Assembly: GCA_025765595.1 (NCBI GenBank)
Contig: JAIVFH010000047.1
Location: forward strand, 62,001 to 126,000
From: Obelidium mucronatum
Taxonomy: Eukaryota; Chytridiomycota; Chytridiomycetes; Chytridiales; Chytriomycetaceae
DNA: 64,000 nt
Direction: 5' to 3'
A program made the translations under genes and the position numbers. Under the pieces are notes generated by a model that was given only the letters and a program-made list of their open reading frames with translations, had not been told where the DNA came from and did no database searches. Every line of letters starts with the position of its first letter. Positions within the stretch are counted from its first letter, which is position 1. Below are positions 34,443 to 46,526 of this stretch, in pieces.

Positions 34443-35078
34443 GTGTACCTTGACTTGGAAATCGTGTTGGACGCCTTTTTGAAAATCAAGAATCGTAAGC
34501 GTGAGAGTGTCAAGCAGTTGTTGCTGCTGCGCGGACAGAACTTGATTGATTGAAAATAAATGTATATCGCGGACATGCTCAAAGTGGGAATAAGCTCTTT
34601 CCAGGTTCAAGTAATCTTCACCACATTGCGACAAGACAACAACAGGTTCATGAGGATGAGAATGACGGATAAAACAGCCAGGAGCGTATTTTGAAGAAAC
34701 AAGAGAGCTAGTTGCTGTTTCTTCAGGATGAAGGAGGGGTTTGTAGATAACTGACACGACACTGTCCAACTGGTTGTTGATGCATTTGCCGCCATCAGCA
34801 TCATCGTCATCAGGTTCTGCGCGATGGTTGTTACGCTCATCGAGACAATGTTTTGTAATTCTTCTCAAGGCTTTGAATTTGACAGCTTTCCCTTCGAGTT
34901 CGCGTTCAAGACCAAAGCAAGCAATCAACACCTTTGAAACAAAAACTAGTCGCGAGTTTGCTGGAATCAGAATTCGCCTAAGAGAAGAAGAAGTAGAAAA
35001 CAATGACGATGCTGCGTTGGTCGGCGGTGGCGGCGCATCAAGTCGGTGCTGAGCGTGGGTTGCTGAAACCAGTTGCAT
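33706..35078 (-). CDS. Unassigned 413-residue protein with His/Cys-rich C-terminal region
   Basis: Exons 35078-34449 and 34317-33706; the intron carries the 45-nt T run and keeps phase 0. The N-terminal half has an acidic/Asp-rich segment followed by a hydrophobic-and-charged region (PGCFIRHSHPHEPVVVLSQCGEDYLNLERAYSHFEHVRDIHLFSINQVL). The C-terminal half has a Ser/Thr-rich stretch, then HHHRHRHHC, GWREPDGKPCVKCFHGNP and an acidic end. A metal-binding site is possible in the His/Cys-rich part. I do not recognise the family and do not assign a function. The gene reads away from RAD54B. Confidence 0.5.
34397..34441. repeat. 45-nt poly(T) run in an intron
   Basis: T run on the + strand inside the intron of the 413-residue protein gene, close to its 5' splice site (poly-A in the transcript). 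Confidence 0.9.
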
Positions 35079-35126
35079 GAATTTATACCCAACTTTTTAT
35101 CAAATATTCCATCACATCAAGAAAAT

Positions 35127-38100
35127 TTATGTATCAATATCCATCTTGTCGACCCTTTCCTCTCCCTCTTCAAGAGTACCCTCATCCGTTTCCATCGCCT
35201 GTTGTTGCGGCGGCTCCGTCTGTTGCTGTTCTTGTTCGGGTTGCTGTTCTTGTTGTTGTTCCAGCTCATCGACAGTCGCCAATTGCATTTCAACAATGGG
35301 AGCCACAGCCGTCCCTACCGCGTCCTCAGCCACAGTCACAGACACCTCGACCTGTGTTCTTTCAACACTATCATGTCCATGAATCTCCGTATTGCCATCT
35401 TCAACATATTCCATTTCTTCCCCACTTTGCACACTGCCACCATCACCGCCGCCGCCACCATCCTGAATAATGGAAACGGCAGCACCAGAAGCCGCAGCCG
35501 CAGCAGCCGGTGTAACGGTGGTTGCGCTTTCTACTTCACCACCGCCACCAACATTCTCCTCCTCTTCTTCCTTCACAGGAACTCCTTCTTCAACATCACC
35601 AGTCGACACTACAGCAACCCCCACTTCCACCTTCAAAGCTTCAGAACCCGTTGATGCAATTGTCGGCGGCAGCGGCAGCGGCGTGGAAGAAGAGGCAACA
35701 GCAGCAGCAGCCACAACAATGGCATTAGGAGGAGTAGAAACTGCACTTGGTGATGCCACTGTTGCCACACCAGCCGTTTCCACAGGAGCCACGGAGGCCG
35801 GCAAAACACTTGCTCCAGTTGATGCTGCTGTTGACCCTGCAACAGCAGTTATCGCTGTGGCTGCTGTACCAACAGAAGTCTTTTTATCCCGTTTCTTGCC
35901 TTTATCCTTTCTGGTCTGTCTTGCCTTTTTGCCAATACCAGGTAAAACACCTGTGGTACCACCAGCACCACCTCCACCTCCACCAACTGTCTTCAATAGA
36001 TCCCCAATAATGCTACTTCCACCACTACCAGCCACAATCCCAAGAACAGGTGATTCACGCAACCCAACTCGTTCCGTTGATCCCCCACCAGAATTTACAT
36101 CCACAACGACTCCTATTCCAACGCCAGTCGCTTGTGGTTGATGTATTTGTTGTTGTTGTTGCTGATGATGATGTTGTTGTTGAAGGTGATGGGGTGAGTC
36201 TTCTTGAATGGTGGAGGGAATGATTCCGCTGACCAAAATATTGGCTGGTGTTGTAGCTGATGGTAGTAAAGGCGTTGTAGTTGTCGAGTTTTGTACATGG
36301 GTAGAAGTAGAGGACGAGGATGGGATGACTAGTAACGGCTGTATATGGTGGTGGTGTTGTTGTTGTTGTGGCTGCTGCTGCTGTTGTTGATGATGATGAT
36401 GCGCAACTAAAGGATTCGTCACATGATTCGTCTGGTGCGATGAACGGACTGATTGGTTTTGATGCTGAAGTACTTGGTACTGATCAATGGAAGGTGTGTA
36501 TTGCTGTGAGATGTGATGTGATTGGGTATGAGATGGAACTAGTTTCACTGCCATAGGGGCACTACTGGCATGCGGCTGCTGTACTGGTTGCAAAGGGAAT
36601 TGTTGCTGTTGTTGTTGCGTGTGAATGTGGTGGAAATGCTGGTGGTATGGGCTTGGGTTGATGATTCCAGGAATACCAGCTGTGGCGTACGGGTTACTTG
36701 CGGTTGAGCTTGCACCAGTTCCTCCGCTTGCTGAAACATTCAGGGTCGTGGCGACAGACACTGATGCGTTTATGTTTGATAAATATTGTGATAGCCGGGC
36801 CTCTGTTGATTCCAAAGGATCTGATAACTTTTTCCGAGCTTCAACTGTCTGGGATGGAGAAAAGATTGAGGAGTCCATTTTCGACAAGGGATAAACATAC
36901 TTCATAAACTAGGGAATCAAAAACCGAATTAAGGCCATCTTCGTTATTTGCGGCTGAACCTGTTCGAGCTGCAAGAAATTCTAACCGCAACTTTTCCAGA
37001 ATCTCCTGAATAGCAATGGACACTTTTGACTTTGCGTCTGCAACAATGCGCATATTTATATCAATGAAGCCATTTAGGTCCCGATCGCCGGAAGAGGCAG
37101 TTTGAGAATGTATAAAAGCAGCATTTGCGCTTTCGTGATTATTGCCAGCAGGCGCAATGGAAGCCGAAGCAGCGCGCCTGACGCTTAAAAGATGAGAGTT
37201 CAGCAGTTGATCCAGCTCAATCGTCGAAGGAGAACAAGGAGCCAAATGCGACCGCAGGTGTTTGTAGAAGCGCAGTGAATCGGACAGATTTGTCTGGGAA
37301 TCAGCAGTCAGTCAGAATCGAACAACAACCACGCAAGCGCACCTGGATGCATCCGTTGATGGCGTCCAGCAGCCGCGGGTGTGCAAACGGCTGCTCGAGC
37401 ACGGCCACAAAGACCTCGTCGGCCTCGACGTGCAGCGCGTCGGGCTGGTCGGCGGCCACCAGCGTCACGACGCGGAAAGCACGCAGACAGTGCACGGGCG
37501 CAGCCAGCGGCGCGGCGGGCGGCGGCTCCGCGACTTCGGCAAAGAAGCGCGACGGCCTGGCGGTGTTTGTTCAACCAAAACAAAAAAAAAAAAAAAAAAA
37601 AAAAAAAAGAAACCGGTTCGCCGCAGTCGTCTGCACAAGCAGGCCCACGCTGTGCGGGTGGCGCGTCTGCACGCTCAGCTGGCGCCGCAGGTCGCGCGCC
37701 GTCGGCAGCGGCGCCACCAGCGGCGACACGGCGCGCGCCCAGCCAAGCAGCGTGTCGCCGCCGCGCGCCGCCTGCTGCAGAAGCGCGTCGGTGTCGGCGC
37801 CGTCGCTGGCGGAAAACGATGAGTCAGCTGCGCCAGAGTTCGCGCTTCGCCCGCGCTTACCGCGACACCGCCTCGATGCGCACGCAGTGCGGCACACTTG
37901 CTGTCGCCGTGCTTACCACGCTGCCAAACAGCAGCAGCAGCACCTGGTCCTCGGCCGCTTCCGCTGACCCGGCGCCGCTGGCCCCAACAGATCCGGACGA
38001 CAGCGTCGAGGCTGCAGATGCGAATGCACTCGCTAGTATAGCACTCGTCACTCCTTGGTCCAGTACAAGCGCCGCCTTGTGGTGATTGTGGTTGTTGTGG

Positions 38101-38135
38101 TTGGCGTGGCTGTTGTGGTTGGGAGATGCCAACAT
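35127..38135 (-). CDS. Large low-complexity protein with a possible MPN-like N-terminal half
   Basis: Exons 38135-37861, 37805-37614, 37556-37340, 37293-36901, 36848-35127 give 932 residues with consistent phases. The N-terminal 280 residues (ALVLDQGVTSAILASAF, DQVLLLLFGSV, GDTLLGWARAVSPL, RHPHSVGLLV) have a layout that recalls the MPN domain of Abraxas-like proteins, but without a recognised metal site; this is a weak guess. A helical middle (IVADAKSKVSIAIQEILEKLRLEFLAA) is followed by about 570 residues with long Gln, His, Gly, Ala, Val and Thr runs and a Lys-rich stretch (KKARQTRKDKGKKRDKKTS), then a Glu-rich end. The GC-rich part is exons 1-3. Confidence 0.5.
37582..37608. repeat. 27-nt poly(A) run in an intron
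   Basis: A run on the + strand directly inside the intron between exons 2 and 3 of the low-complexity protein gene (poly-T in the transcript, near the 5' splice site). Confidence 0.85.
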
Positions 38136-38230
38136 TTAATTTTTTTAATAGAAAGTAGAATAATAATAAAAAAAATTAAATTAAGAAAGAAAAAGATGGT
38201 TTAATGAAGCATACTTTGATTATTCTTTTA

Positions 38231-39577
38231 CTAAAATCCACTATTGTCGATTGGTTCGATTCGAGACGTTGAGCTGGCTGCCACAGTAGACACAGTAGTT
38301 GTTGTTGGCATTGTCGAAATAACACGTGATGTACTTCTCCTTGTTGAACGACTTTTAGTGGAAGTTTTTGTGCCCTTCTTTGTTGTTGTTCTACTTGTGT
38401 CGGTACTGGTTGTACTCTTTGAAGTTGTCACAGTTGACCCCAGATCGCCGCTTGATGTCGAAGTTGAAACCGTTGTTAAAGTTGCTGCTGTATTGGGTGC
38501 TGAGCTGAATGAGGTGCTTGATGAAGAAATTGAATCCGAAAGAGCGACAGTTCCAGCTGTTGTACTCGATGTCATTGAGGGAGCTATTGTCTCAGAGAAT
38601 GAGGTGGTAGAGATGGTATTCACGGTTGGCGTGGGAGTTTCGGTTGTGGCTGTGGTTGTGGTTGCGGTTGTGGTTGTGGTTGCGCTTGTGGTTGCCATTG
38701 CTGTTGTGGTTGCCGTTGCCGTTGCCGTTGTGGTTGCGGTAGCTGTGGTGGATGTAATTCCTTCAGTCAGAGAAACAGATGCAGTTGATAAAATCAGAGT
38801 AGAGGAGCTCCAAGTCATAGTAGGGGTACTAGTCGAATCGAGTATAGATGCAGTATCCGTAATTGTCGTCATTGTGCCACTGTTAAGTGACATAGAACTG
38901 TTGAAAGTCGTAGTCGTGGTAACCGTCCCAATAACAGTAGAATTAGTCTCAGTAGCAGTAGCAGAAGGCATCAAGTCTTTCATGTTGCAGACTCCCTTCA
39001 AACATGCCAACCCTAAATCGCCATTACATTTTGTTGCACTCCTACCTCCACCACAAGCCGCTCCAAGACCACCATCGAAAACAAAGTTCAATACGCAAGT
39101 CGCACCACCAACACCACGATCCGTTAAATCCACGCGAATATTAAATGACGCCAGAGTTTCAATCTCTTCACTGAACCCAACGAATTTAATGCCAGTTGCA
39201 AACAACTCAAATGCACGCGTAAGCCGGATCGAAGCCGATTCCTTGTATTCACTACAATAAATCAAGCTGTTATTCCCATTCATTGCAGTGGTTGGGAATT
39301 GCTCCACAAGGTATGACCCATCTTGAACTAGGGTGAGAGATTGGACGCAAGGCCAATCCAAGCGATCGTTGATCAATGGGCAGGATAGATGGTTCAGGAC
39401 GTAAGATCCTGTCTGAGGCAATGCGGGGGGTAATTGGGGAACAGTCGTTGTTGTATCTGGTAATGAGGCGTCTGAGATGGTGGGTGCTTGTGCTGCAGAA
39501 GTGGTTGTAACGGTTGCAGCATCGATTGCTACTGCCGAGCCAATCGCACTAACTAAGAGAATTGGGACTATCAGCAT
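38231..39577 (-). CDS. Secreted Ser/Thr-rich surface protein
   Basis: A 448-residue intronless frame with an N-terminal signal peptide (MLIVPILLVSAIGSAVA). A folded, Cys-containing part (residues about 50-195) ends with GAACGGGRSATKCNGDLGLACLKGVC, a pattern of closely spaced Cys typical of small extracellular domains. About 245 residues rich in Thr and Ser follow, likely O-mannosylated, ending KSTTSTDTSRTTTKKGTKTSTKSRS and a short end without a hydrophobic GPI signal. Probably a cell-wall or secreted glycoprotein. Family not recognised. The long antisense frame at 38244-39260 is a shadow of the Thr codons. Confidence 0.6.
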   Translation of the reverse strand: MLIVPILLVSAIGSAVAIDAATVTTTSAAQAPTISDASLPDTTTTVPQLPPALPQTGSYVLNHLSCPLINDRLDWPCVQSLTLVQDGSYLVEQFPTTAMNGNNSLIYCSEYKESASIRLTRAFELFATGIKFVGFSEEIETLASFNIRVDLTDRGVGGATCVLNFVFDGGLGAACGGGRSATKCNGDLGLACLKGVCNMKDLMPSATATETNSTVIGTVTTTTTFNSSMSLNSGTMTTITDTASILDSTSTPTMTWSSSTLILSTASVSLTEGITSTTATATTTATATATTTAMATTSATTTTTATTTTATTETPTPTVNTISTTSFSETIAPSMTSSTTAGTVALSDSISSSSTSFSSAPNTAATLTTVSTSTSSGDLGSTVTTSKSTTSTDTSRTTTKKGTKTSTKSRSTRRSTSRVISTMPTTTTVSTVAASSTSRIEPIDNSGF

Positions 39578-39736
39578 AATCCAGGATGCGGTGTTGTTGA
39601 TGAGGTTCTATTTTTTGGTCAGAAATTACCATTAATTTACTTGGACTTCAAGGAATGACAAAAAAACTACTTTTTTGTGAAGTCTAATTCTTAGAAGACA
39701 TTATTCAAGCGACTTGTTTTTTTTTTTTCCATTTAT

Positions 39737-40501
39737 TTATTTGATTGGCGGTTTGAAGTTACACCGTCTTCCTTCCTCATAAATATCTTCAAGGACTTCT
39801 TCAAAGATTCCTTCTTTGGTCAGCGCCAGATACTTTTTGTACAACAGCAACGCAGCCCGCGCATCCTCAATACTGTCGTGTGTATCCTGCTGGATATCGC
39901 TTTGAAGCAAGCTCCACGACAAGAACCGAAGTGATAGTTTTCTGGTAACAGGCAAAGAAAGTTAAATTACAATTTATCAATCAACACAAACCTTTGGCGC
40001 TCCTTGATAAAGAAGATATCCACTGTGTCAACAATTTGCTCCGGTGGAACAATGATGTCTGTGCAACAGAGCCATTCAATGAATATGTAGCGTTAAAAAT
40101 ACAACTCACTTATGGTTCGAAAATCCTTCTTCAGTCCGTGACCAACAAAGATACATCCAATGTCCACCAAATATCGCAGCTTTTGATAGGCAACCTTCAA
40201 CGGCACAAGAGGATGCAGCGAGGAGGATGGATCCAAGTCACCCACTACGTAAAAAAAAAAAACATGATCAGACACTCCAAAAAAATATATAAAATATATC
40301 AACTTACAGCTGATACCACTATACTCTGTCAAATAATCAACAATCGTGTCTTGGATCGCAATATAATCATCTATAAATGGTACCCCATCCAGTGGCCCAT
40401 CTTCTCCCCGCAAAACACTGACTCGAGCTAATCCTAATTTCGACGGTAAAATCATGGATCTTGATCCGTCACTACGAATTTCTGTTTCTTCCTGGATAAA
40501 A

Positions 40502-40537
<36 letters not shown>

Positions 40538-42794
40538 GGCATTTACAAACACAAGGAAAAATAACTTCGGACCCCACAAACCTTTTGTAAGGATACAAAC
40601 TCTGCGTCAATTGCCACTAGGAACCCAGCTTTCAAAGGAAACTCTGTCAATTTTAGCGGAGTATAATTGATTGCAAGGTTGTTTCGACGGCTGCATGAAC
40701 AAAAGAAAAAGAAAACCAATAGAAAATGTGAGCTCACAAAAAAAAACCGAGGGCGAAAGGGAGGAGGGTTTTCATACTTAAGAATTGGATTTTTCACCAG
40801 AAGGTTTTCGAGACTCTTTTTCACAGTAAGCTTCTCATAGTCAATCAATGATTCAACATCAACGCGGCCATATTGTAAAACAGCAGGACTCTATATTTTC
40901 ACAGTAGAAAAAAAATTACAACAATCAGCTTATGGAACATTTGAATGTGACAGACAGACCTTCCATTTTGTGAACTGAATCACATCAGATGCAGGTATTG
41001 GTTGTACAGAGAAATCATTAAACAGCAGCCACTCTGCCTGTTCATCCACTTTTTTTTGTTGGGGGGATTGCGTTAAAAAAAATGGGTCCACCATTTTACA
41101 ACATTTTACAACTCCAATTGTACCGTATAAATGCGAAACCAGATGAGACTTCAAAGAGTCCCCCTCCGGCTTGATTTCAGATATAACGCCCTGGATATGA
41201 CGGTGGTTTAGACTTTTGCTTGGTTTTTAAGAAAGCAACGAAAAGAAAAAAATTACCCTCAAGTCATAGATTGCAACCTCAGTGCCAGCAAATTCTTCCA
41301 TTTTAACGGCATCTTTATCAAGTTCAAAAACTTGAAGATCAGACCCATCCAAAACAATAGCGATTCTACCAAAAAGAAAAAAATCGCTTGATTGTTAACG
41401 AAGAAATTGTCCAAAAATAAATAAAATATGGGTACCTCAGTGGCATCCAATCAGGAACTGTTTCCATGAGACTTTCGCATTCCTCTCCAAGACTTAGCTT
41501 CAAGTTCAAGGAAATAAAGTTTGGAAGAGATTTGATCTGCTTGCTTTGCGACATGAGTTGATACTTGTTGCATCGCGCACACCAGGCTTTCGCAGATGTT
41601 TCTTTATGAAGATTCTCTTTAAGGAGGCTTCCAAAACTGGGAACAGCCTTTTCATCCTACAACCAAAAGATGAATTAAAAATTGAAATTAAATGTAAAAA
41701 TAAAATTTGAACTCACCCCCTTCACTTTAAACACAATATCAACGACAAACTGTACACTATCTCGCACATCTTCCTTTTTACAACCTTGACAACCGCTAAA
41801 GTTCCGTACTTGAATACCCATCACCTGTTGCACCAGCGTACAATTGCTTGCTTCCTCAACCCCCTTCAACACTTCATACCCACCACCTCCTTCGCTACTA
41901 ATAGTTTCCAAAATGAAGCGATGAAATCCATGCATCATGACTGAAAAAGAGACGGCCGTGGCAGCAGCAGTTCCAGCCGCAGCCGCAACACCATGATCAT
42001 GCTCAAACAGCCCCAACGCCCCGGCCTGCTGAAGCTTTCCAAACACGTACAAAAAGTTTGTCGCTTGACAATTGGCGCCTTTCGCGTCCTCGAGCATGCG
42101 AAACAGGAATCCAAGTTCACAGATTAGGCAATTTGGTTTAGGGCATGTTTTGCATATATGTGCTTTGCAGATTTCCCGTAAAGGGTTGGTGAAAAAGAGT
42201 AGTTGAAGCATTGCGTTGCAGTATGAGTTTCGAATGTGGGTTTCCAAACCAGAACAATTGGTTTTGTTGTAGAATCCGAAATCAAAGTCTTCGACACCGA
42301 ATTTGGAGTATTTGATTTGTACCTGGCGGTATGCTTTTGGGATGTTTGAGTTTGCAAATGTGCTTGAGGCTTCGAGAATAGGCTGGGAGGGGGGGGGGGG
42401 GGGGGGGGGGGTTCTCGTTAAAAACCCAACATCAAAAGAAAACAGATTATTCTCTCTTTACACTGTCACGGGCCCCGATCCGGTTGATCCCCTTCTTCCC
42501 GCGAGTCATCAATTCATCTCGTTCTTGCTCAGATCTGAATTTCGGCCCGTCTTCAGACTTTCGAACACTCTCCATGAAAACGCTTTTTGCAGTTTGATTT
42601 CGTCTGAACCCTATTCCAGGATTTCGCGCGTATCCAACGAAATCACTCATTTTCACGTCAGCCAAAACTTCCTTTGGAATACGTGCAGGCGGTTGACCGA
42701 CTTCAAATGTTATGTTTGCGGGCCAGGTGGCTGATAAGAGTTTTGTGGTGTAGTATGGCATACCAACGAGAGATAATGGACTGTTTTTTTTTTT

Positions 42795-42842
<48 letters not shown>

Positions 42843-44323
42843 GTAAGCATAAAACAGTAAGATACCACCCCAAAATTAAAATAATTTAAATAAAAAAAAA
42901 AAAAAAAAAAACCTGTTATCATCCAAGTGAACTATCTCTGGAATAGGATCTACAGTAATACTTTCTCGCTCATATGGATTGACTTGAGCTGATCCATCCT
43001 TTTTTTCGGTCCAAAGAGAAACAGTTCCTGAGGAGCTCGTGACTGAAAAATAATCCCCCGTACTGCAAAAATCAATTCCAACCATATAACCATCAAGATC
43101 CGTCTTGAAATAAATAAAAAAGATTACATAATAATAAAAAAATAATAAAAAACAAAAAGTGCTTTCCACACCTGAAACCCATCAGTTACAGCCCCTGTCG
43201 TTGAAGCCCACGTGAAAACCTCTCCCGTTCCTTGACACCCAACAAAATTCTTACTCCCAGGACCAACCCCAAATCTCAAGAAACTCGGCGCAGTATCCGA
43301 AAGCGTTACAGAACTCAACAGTTTTGGATATGAAGGTGTTCGAATGTCAAACAGTTTAATCACTGGATCCGGAATCATTTGCGAACCAGTGAGAATATAT
43401 CCCGTTGTTGCGAGCGTTGTGCCTTGTCCATTAATGTCAATATCGCTCACGAGTCCGGACTAAATCAAAAAAAAAAGTCACCAAAAGAATAATCATTTAA
43501 AAAAATATCGAAAAGAAAAAAAGAATATGCCCCTCCAATAAAAACCCAAAGTCTCCTCTCCCCTTACATGCGCTTCAATTCGTCCGATAACTTTCGCTCC
43601 TTGTGCTCTCAAATCTCGAAAATGAATCACACCAGCAGCAGTAGCACAGCACAAAGTGCCCTTCAAATTCTTCAGCGCAACGTATCCAGGCTGCTGACTA
43701 TCGGCGATACCATATGATCGTAACACGGTTCCAGATCGCAAACCAACACACAGAAGTCCACCAAACGAAGTGGAAATTAATAGATCCGAGTCTAAAAATG
43801 ACAGTGTTTTTTTCCAGTTCTCAATTAACCACAGGGATTGCGATTGTTTTTATTTTCCCCATACCGTTGATGACCATGCTCAAGAACGAATCGTTGCCAC
43901 TAGACGCAATATTCCAAAGCGGCACTAACGATGACCGAGATCGCAATGAAACAGTATAATCACTGAGAACTATAAGTCCCTGGAATTCAAAGAGGTCATT
44001 GCAAAAAAAAATGTGGCCAGTGGATGATCAGTGTCTTCTTTTGATCAACGAGCAAGAAGGGAAGCCAACCTTATCAGTTGTCAATAGTTGCCGGATTCCA
44101 GTATTTGCAGCATAACCACTTGTATGCAGCGTTAAAAGTGGGGGTACGAGAGACAAGACGCGGCCCTGTTGGGACAGACAGATGATCAATTCAAAAAGAC
44201 CTACTTTCATCACTCGGTTATCTTTGTTACCGTATCAGTACCGATCCATAGAAGCGCCTCCACAGCATCAAAGTGGCTCGTTGTGATCTGGCAAAGTGTA
44301 TCAACAACTCCAACCCTCTCCAT
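39737..44323 (-). CDS. PAN2: PAN2, catalytic subunit of the PAN2-PAN3 deadenylase
   Basis: Shortens poly(A) tails as the first step of mRNA turnover. The ATG is at 44323 and the stop at 39737, across many exons. In order: a WD40-like region ([67 protein letters not shown]), a linker ([19 protein letters not shown]), a UCH-like pseudo-peptidase domain ([44 protein letters not shown]), then the DEDD exonuclease domain with all four acidic residues visible: [15 protein letters not shown] and THDSIEDAR. The C-terminus matches the PAN2 end ([14 protein letters not shown]). Several introns carry long C runs in the transcript just before the acceptor. Exon borders are approximate. Confidence 0.93.
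40503..40535. repeat. 33-nt poly(G) run at a PAN2 intron 3' end
   Basis: G run on the + strand, C run in the transcript, ending about 10 nt before the acceptor of the exon starting EETEIRSDG. May form G-quadruplexes in DNA. Confidence 0.9.
42389..42411. repeat. 23-nt poly(G) run at a PAN2 intron 3' end
   Basis: C run in the transcript, followed by TCCCAG and the next exon ([12 protein letters not shown]...). Confidence 0.85.
42784..42841. repeat. Poly(T)21-poly(G)37 tract in a PAN2 intron
   Basis: T21 followed by G37 on the + strand; in the transcript C37 then A21, directly before the acceptor CAG of the exon [10 protein letters not shown]. Exact length is uncertain. Confidence 0.9.
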
Positions 44324-44408
44324 TTTGGTGTGAATAAATAATATTTAATAAATAAAGTTCTAATGACCATTTATTAAGTTAAATTTATTCACTTATCCTT
44401 CATCAAAA

Positions 44409-46422
44409 TCACTTTCGCACCGCCCCACTTCCAATTGCTATCCGCGACGCAGGAGCTTTCGCGACGCTACTACTACTCGTAACATCCCCTTTCAAAACCT
44501 TCTTTGCCCCACCAACACCATCCCCAGAGTTAATTGCAATTTTACTCTTCTTTTTCGCTCCTCCCTTTCCGGCTCCTATACTCGATGCTGACGCAATCCT
44601 CTTGCTTACACTAACTCTCCTACTCTTACCACCACCACCGCCGATACCACTTGCAACCTTTTCTGCAGCAGCCAGACATAATTCCTCCATCTCCCCGTCT
44701 CCCATCATCAATTCATCGTCTTCTGCTCCTCCGTATCCGCTGCCACTGCCTTCGTCATCAAGGTATTTCAGCCGTTTAACAACCACCACTTCGTTCTTGA
44801 TATCCATAACCTTCAGAACCTGCATGTTTTTTCTGAGACATGAAGGAGTATTCGGTGTTTTTGAGGACTCGTTGCTCAATGGCTGCTGATGTTTTTGTCG
44901 TTCTTGTAGTAGCGAAAGATGCTTCTGACTGTCTTGTTGTTCTTCCTCGTTTTCCTTCCGTGGTGCTGGTGCTGGTGGTGGTGGTAGTGGGGGTGATGAT
45001 GGAGAAGATGACTCTTGTAACAGATTTGCGCACCATTGAATGCGAGTCTTTCGAGTCGCATCTACTCCACAATGTGGATCTTCTATATTGTTGATGGAAT
45101 CTTGCCGAGTTGTTTCAAGACCCGGACTTGGTGGTCTATTTGAAAAAAAAAACAAAAAAAACAGAAAGTTCATGTTAAGAACGAATGATAATAAAACACA
45201 AAAAAAGAGATACAAACCGAATAATTCCCATTTTCACCACTTCAATCCGTAATGTTACGGCCAAATGGCCACAGTTTTTACTTGTGTTTGAAGCTGTGAG
45301 GCGTTCTACTTCTTTTGCAGTCAGGTTATCTAAATGGCAAAACACAGTTCTGACATTGGCGGCTAAAGTAGATGAGGGTCTGAGAGGGGCTGAACTGCTT
45401 GCGTGTGCCTTTGATGGCGCACTACGTTTCCCGACAGAGACTGTGGATATTGTTGAAGTGATGGGGGTGGGGGCAACTAGTTTCCTAGCAGTTCGCCGCT
45501 GAGGGAGCAGAGAGACAAGTTTAGATGGTTTGATAACAGAATTTTGTGCCAGTGTCTGGCTTGATGAAGGTTCGTCGCATTCGGTGGAGGCAGGATCTTT
45601 GACCATTGGGTCTTCGAGAGTAGGTGCATCTGATGTGAGTTGTGCTGCTGTTGGCAGAGGAGCTAAAAGGGAAAGGTGTGCGCTCGATAGTTGTGAGACT
45701 GGTATTGGACTAGGAGGAACCAGTTCTTGAGGTGCTACATTGCTTTCTTGACTGGCACCATCAAAATCAGATCCACTCGTGAAAGTGGACGCATCTTTGT
45801 CTTCCGTCGATTGACTGCTGCTAATTTCTTCAGCCATTCTTTTCTTTTCCAACAGAAGCTGCTTTTGGGCCTTGATTTGGGCCAACTTTTCAAGCTTTTC
45901 CCGCAACAAACGCTGATGCCTGATTGAACTCGCCTAAGTATTACTGTGGAAAAGCAAAAATAGAAAAACAAAACACCTCAGTTTGTATCCAGTTTTGATG
46001 CGGCCGACGGCGTGTTTCAGTTTGCGAAACCTGCGCCGTGCCACGACCATGCGCCACAGCGCCTGGATTCTCGCGGCGGCGTCCGCGTGTTTTCTGTATT
46101 TTGCCCTCGCGGCGAGCATGCGCGCCCACGCCTGGATGCGCACGGCGGCAGCGGCGGCGGCGGCGGCGTCGCGCGCGGGCGGGCCCCACGCCACGCCGTC
46201 GCCGTCGTCGAACGCTGCGAGAGGCGCGGCGCGCGGGTGTCTTTGTTTTCTTTGGGCTTCGCGATGTTGCGGCCCGAGGCGCTCGCCGAGTCCAGCAGCT
46301 GCCGCCTGCGCCTGCGCCTGCGTCTTCAGTCCCCGCGGCGTCGTCTGGCGCCACGACACTTCGTCGTCGTCGTAGACCCGCTGCACCCGCACTTCGTCGT
46401 GGTGGTGGTGTGTCCGGATCAT
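44409..46422 (-). CDS. IQ-motif protein with disordered C-terminus
   Basis: Exons 46422-45977, 45928-45218, 45135-44409, 627 residues, phases consistent. The N-terminal exon is GC-rich and carries two IQ motifs (IQAWARMLAARAKY and IQALWRMVVARRRF), so it probably binds calmodulin or a calmodulin-like light chain. A coiled coil (LLREKLEKLAQIKAQKQLLLEKKRMAEEI) follows, then a long disordered Ser/Pro-rich region and a Lys/Ser-rich C-terminus. The 3' splice site of intron 1 is the GCGAG just before TTCAATC, which is the only one that keeps the frame. I do not recognise a specific family. Confidence 0.7.
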
Positions 46423-46526
46423 TGTTTTTGGGCGTTCAGAAAATACGGACTTTCAAAGAATCTATCGGCAAAATATTTAAAAAGAATAAGAAGAGATAAG
46501 AAGCAAAGTTATAACAATCATTCGTT

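Noticed and set aside
38244..39260. 338-residue plus-strand frame
   Set aside because: Shadow of Thr/Ser codons in the secreted protein gene on the minus strand.
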